Origin: Niastella koreensis GR20-10
GTDB lineage: Bacteria > Bacteroidota > Bacteroidia > Chitinophagales > Chitinophagaceae
Direction of reading: 5' to 3'
DNA length: 64,000 nt
NCBI RefSeq assembly: GCF_000246855.1
Contig: NC_016609.1
Coordinates: 1,302,001-1,366,000 of the forward strand
Under the pieces are notes generated by a model. The model did not search any database and was not told the DNA's origin. It saw only the letters and a program-made list of their open reading frames with translations. Made by a program: the position numbers and the translations under genes. Positions within the stretch are counted from its first letter, which is position 1. Every line of letters begins with the position of its first letter. Of this stretch, positions 62,104-64,000 are shown in pieces.

Positions 62104-62853
62104 TTATAATAATTTGGTAGAGAACTTCCAGAGTTCTTCGGTATATCCGCTGATGAGCACTAATTCGGTAGGGGTGATAGATTTAATATTCCAGATGCGT
62201 TGTTGGTTTTCGATGGTGACGATGATGGATTTATTATCGGGACCAAAAACCCATTTACCGCTTTCGGTAACTTTTAATGATTGGGCTTCATATACACCGT
62301 TGCTTTTAAAATAAGCATAGGCGCCTTTTATCAGTTTACTCGCCATCTTTAACTGCGCTTCTGAACGGCCAGGTACTTCACGACGTGTTAAGTACCATTT
62401 TTTGCTGATCTGTGTTTTGGTAGCAGCAACAGCCTTGATATCGGGAAGCGGTGTTTCAATGTTGTCTGATGGGGTAATGTTTGTTCTGGCCATAATGAAA
62501 GAACCCTCACCCAGGGTAAGGATTAACTTATTAGAGTCCAGGCCAACTATCTGTGATTCGTTTGAATTTCCTTTGTAAGAAGTGATCCTGACCTTGCTGG
62601 TAGCTTCATTCAGGCTCCATACGCCTTCGTCAACATTATTCATCACAAAAGCCTTGTAGTGATTATTAGCTTTGAAGTAAAAGGTCATGTTTCCAAAATA
62701 CTCATTAGCGATTCTTAAAGTGGCAGTATCGTATCTGTGTTTATTGTAAACGTCAACATATTTCCATTTACCAACCAGGGAGTCAGTTTTCTGGGCTTCT
62801 ACGGACAGTGATAAACCAATAGGAATTAGGAATAGGAATCTAAGTCTAGTCAT
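62104..62853 (-). CDS. Secreted lipocalin-like protein
   Basis: The ATG at 62853 gives a signal peptide (MTRLRFLFLIPIGLSLSVEA); the longer frame to 62901 lacks one. 249 residues. It contains two similar beta-barrel-like halves: LVGKWKYVDVYNKHRYDTAT with DEGVWSL, then ISKKWYLTRREVPGRSEAQL with SGKWVFGPDNKSI. This is the pattern of the lipocalin-like domains common in Bacteroidota. Ligand unknown. Convergent with the T9SS type B gene. Confidence 0.65.
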   Translation of the reverse strand: MTRLRFLFLIPIGLSLSVEAQKTDSLVGKWKYVDVYNKHRYDTATLRIANEYFGNMTFYFKANNHYKAFVMNNVDEGVWSLNEATSKVRITSYKGNSNESQIVGLDSNKLILTLGEGSFIMARTNITPSDNIETPLPDIKAVAATKTQISKKWYLTRREVPGRSEAQLKMASKLIKGAYAYFKSNGVYEAQSLKVTESGKWVFGPDNKSIIVTIENQQRIWNIKSITPTELVLISGYTEELWKFSTKLL

Positions 62854-63121
62854 GTTTGTGGTTTGTACGGTAGTTCCTGGCGCGTGCCCATCTCTGGACA
62901 TATACCATAACGCATATTAGGGCCGGGTAATTGCACCTTTTAAAGTAAATTTTGCGGGGGAAGGTAACAACTTTATACCATCAGTGCAAGAGAATTGGAA
63001 AATGGATTCGATTTTCAACCTGCAAACAGCCATGGGGTTGAATTTCTAAAATAGGGAACGGCGTGAATAATTTTTTTCTGGCGGTTACACAATAAATTTA
63101 TAACAGTTTTCTGGTGGTTAA

Positions 63122-64000
63122 TTACTTGATTAATACGGTGGTTCCGCGCTTAAATACCTGCTCGCCCGTATCTCTCAAAGTATACCTGAGCAACCATACA
63201 AAGACGCCGCTTGATTGCATTTGTCCGTTTATCCGGCCATCCCATTTGTTCGTCCAGTTGTTGGTTCGGAAAACAATTTGTCCGTACCGGTTATAGATGA
63301 TAAACTCCAGGTTAACAGCTTTCCAGGCATTGAGTGGATATAAATAGTCGTTATGGCCATCGCCATTGGGAGTAAATGCATTGGGTACAGTGATGTAGCA
63401 ACTATATACTACTTTCATCTGGTTTACAGCGGTATCAAAGCAATGCAGGTTATTCTCAACAATAAGCCTTACCGGGTAGATCTTTGACCGGCCGCCGGTA
63501 ACCTGGGGATAGGTTTCCGGCAGGGGATTTTGTAAAGTGCTGTTATCTCCGTTTCCGAAGTCCCAGTTCCAGGATATTATCCTGCCAATACTACTATCGG
63601 TAAAAGTTGCCTTGTCTTCGGGGCATAATACTTCAGGAAAGCCAAATTTCGCCTGCAGTGTGTTATCAAGATAAACTGTTGCCGTAGCACTGTCCCTACA
63701 CACCCCATTGGAGACGGTAAGGTTGATCTGTTTGGGGCCAAAGACCCTGAAGATGAAAGTTGGGTTTTGTGCGGTGCTGCTGCTTTCGTTATTAAAAACC
63801 CAGTTCCATTGGTTTACATTGTTGGCTCCACTGTGAAAGAAATGAACCGTATCGGCTTTGCACCCGTATTGGAGCTGATAAGTGAAATCGGCATTTACAG
63901 TGTCGGCGGTTGCAAAGGGCAGGGTAGCGCCTGCAGGTGTTTGCTGGCCGCATTCATCGATGATGGTATTGCCATCGGTACCCGGTTGCAGGGTTATCTG
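63122..64000 (-). CDS. T9SS type B exported protein, 5' partial
   Basis: The frame is open to the window edge, so the start lies outside; at least 292 residues are visible. PKD-like domains occupy the first 190 (VHFFHSGANNVNQWNWVFNN, KATFTDSSIGRIISWNWDFG). The C-terminal 90 residues are a type B sorting domain (VPNAFTPNGDGHNDYLYPLN, then FIIYNRYGQIVFRTNNWTNK). It is the third type B substrate in 15 kb but is on the opposite strand from the surface locus. The GTG at 63703 is not the start. Confidence 0.85.
   Translation of the reverse strand, partial: QITLQPGTDGNTIIDECGQQTPAGATLPFATADTVNADFTYQLQYGCKADTVHFFHSGANNVNQWNWVFNNESSSTAQNPTFIFRVFGPKQINLTVSNGVCRDSATATVYLDNTLQAKFGFPEVLCPEDKATFTDSSIGRIISWNWDFGNGDNSTLQNPLPETYPQVTGGRSKIYPVRLIVENNLHCFDTAVNQMKVVYSCYITVPNAFTPNGDGHNDYLYPLNAWKAVNLEFIIYNRYGQIVFRTNNWTNKWDGRINGQMQSSGVFVWLLRYTLRDTGEQVFKRGTTVLIK

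Noticed and set aside
1..64000. CRISPR arrays, rRNA genes, insertion sequences with transposase
   Set aside because: No regularly spaced repeats of CRISPR type, no rRNA sequence and no transposase-like protein were seen in the window.

Overview
The window is chromosomal DNA from a member of the Bacteroidota, most likely the Chitinophagaceae (Chitinophaga/Niastella type). I infer this from type IX secretion (T9SS) sorting domains of both type A and type B, a PorP/SprF protein, a SusC-like beta-barrel, many short lipoproteins, the near absence of Shine-Dalgarno sites and a TAnnTTTG-type promoter. No species can be named from sequence alone.

Layout. 1-8.4 kb is ordinary chromosome: the end of a HEAT-repeat protein, a Crp/Fnr regulator with a cupin, a large T9SS-exported protein, an AraC regulator, and an SDR with a decayed amidohydrolase. 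8.6-9.1 kb is a gene-free stretch with a 21-bp periodic tandem repeat. 9.3-13.4 kb is a decayed mobilizable element, flanked by about 145-bp direct repeats. 13.5-15.5 kb holds three small AT-rich genes in a gene-cassette-like arrangement. 15.66-35.04 kb looks like a second, intact integrative and mobilizable element inserted at the 3' end of a tRNA-Ser(CGA) gene. It is bounded by a 15-bp direct repeat and carries mob genes, a candidate oriT, two tyrosine recombinases, an unassigned five-gene operon, and a pair of large genes (an OLD-family ATPase/TOPRIM nuclease and a double DUF262-HNH protein) that I read as an anti-phage candidate.

35-48.7 kb returns to chromosome: a vanadium haloperoxidase-like PAP2 protein, an aldo/keto reductase, lipoproteins, a divergent MdaB/LysR pair, 3-methyladenine glycosylase, DusB, a GAF-domain protein and phospholipase C. 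48.8-62 kb is a five-gene co-directional cell-surface locus: a T9SS type B protein, PorP/SprF, a SusC-like barrel with no visible plug, an alpha-2-macroglobulin-like protein that carries the missing carboxypeptidase-D-like and plug domains plus a thioester motif, and a second T9SS type B protein. The barrel and macroglobulin genes are four bases apart and look like a SusC receptor split in two and merged with a macroglobulin. The window ends with a lipocalin-like protein and the 3' end of another T9SS type B gene.

Limits: all family calls were made by eye from motifs. No alignment, profile search or folding was run, and domain positions are approximate.
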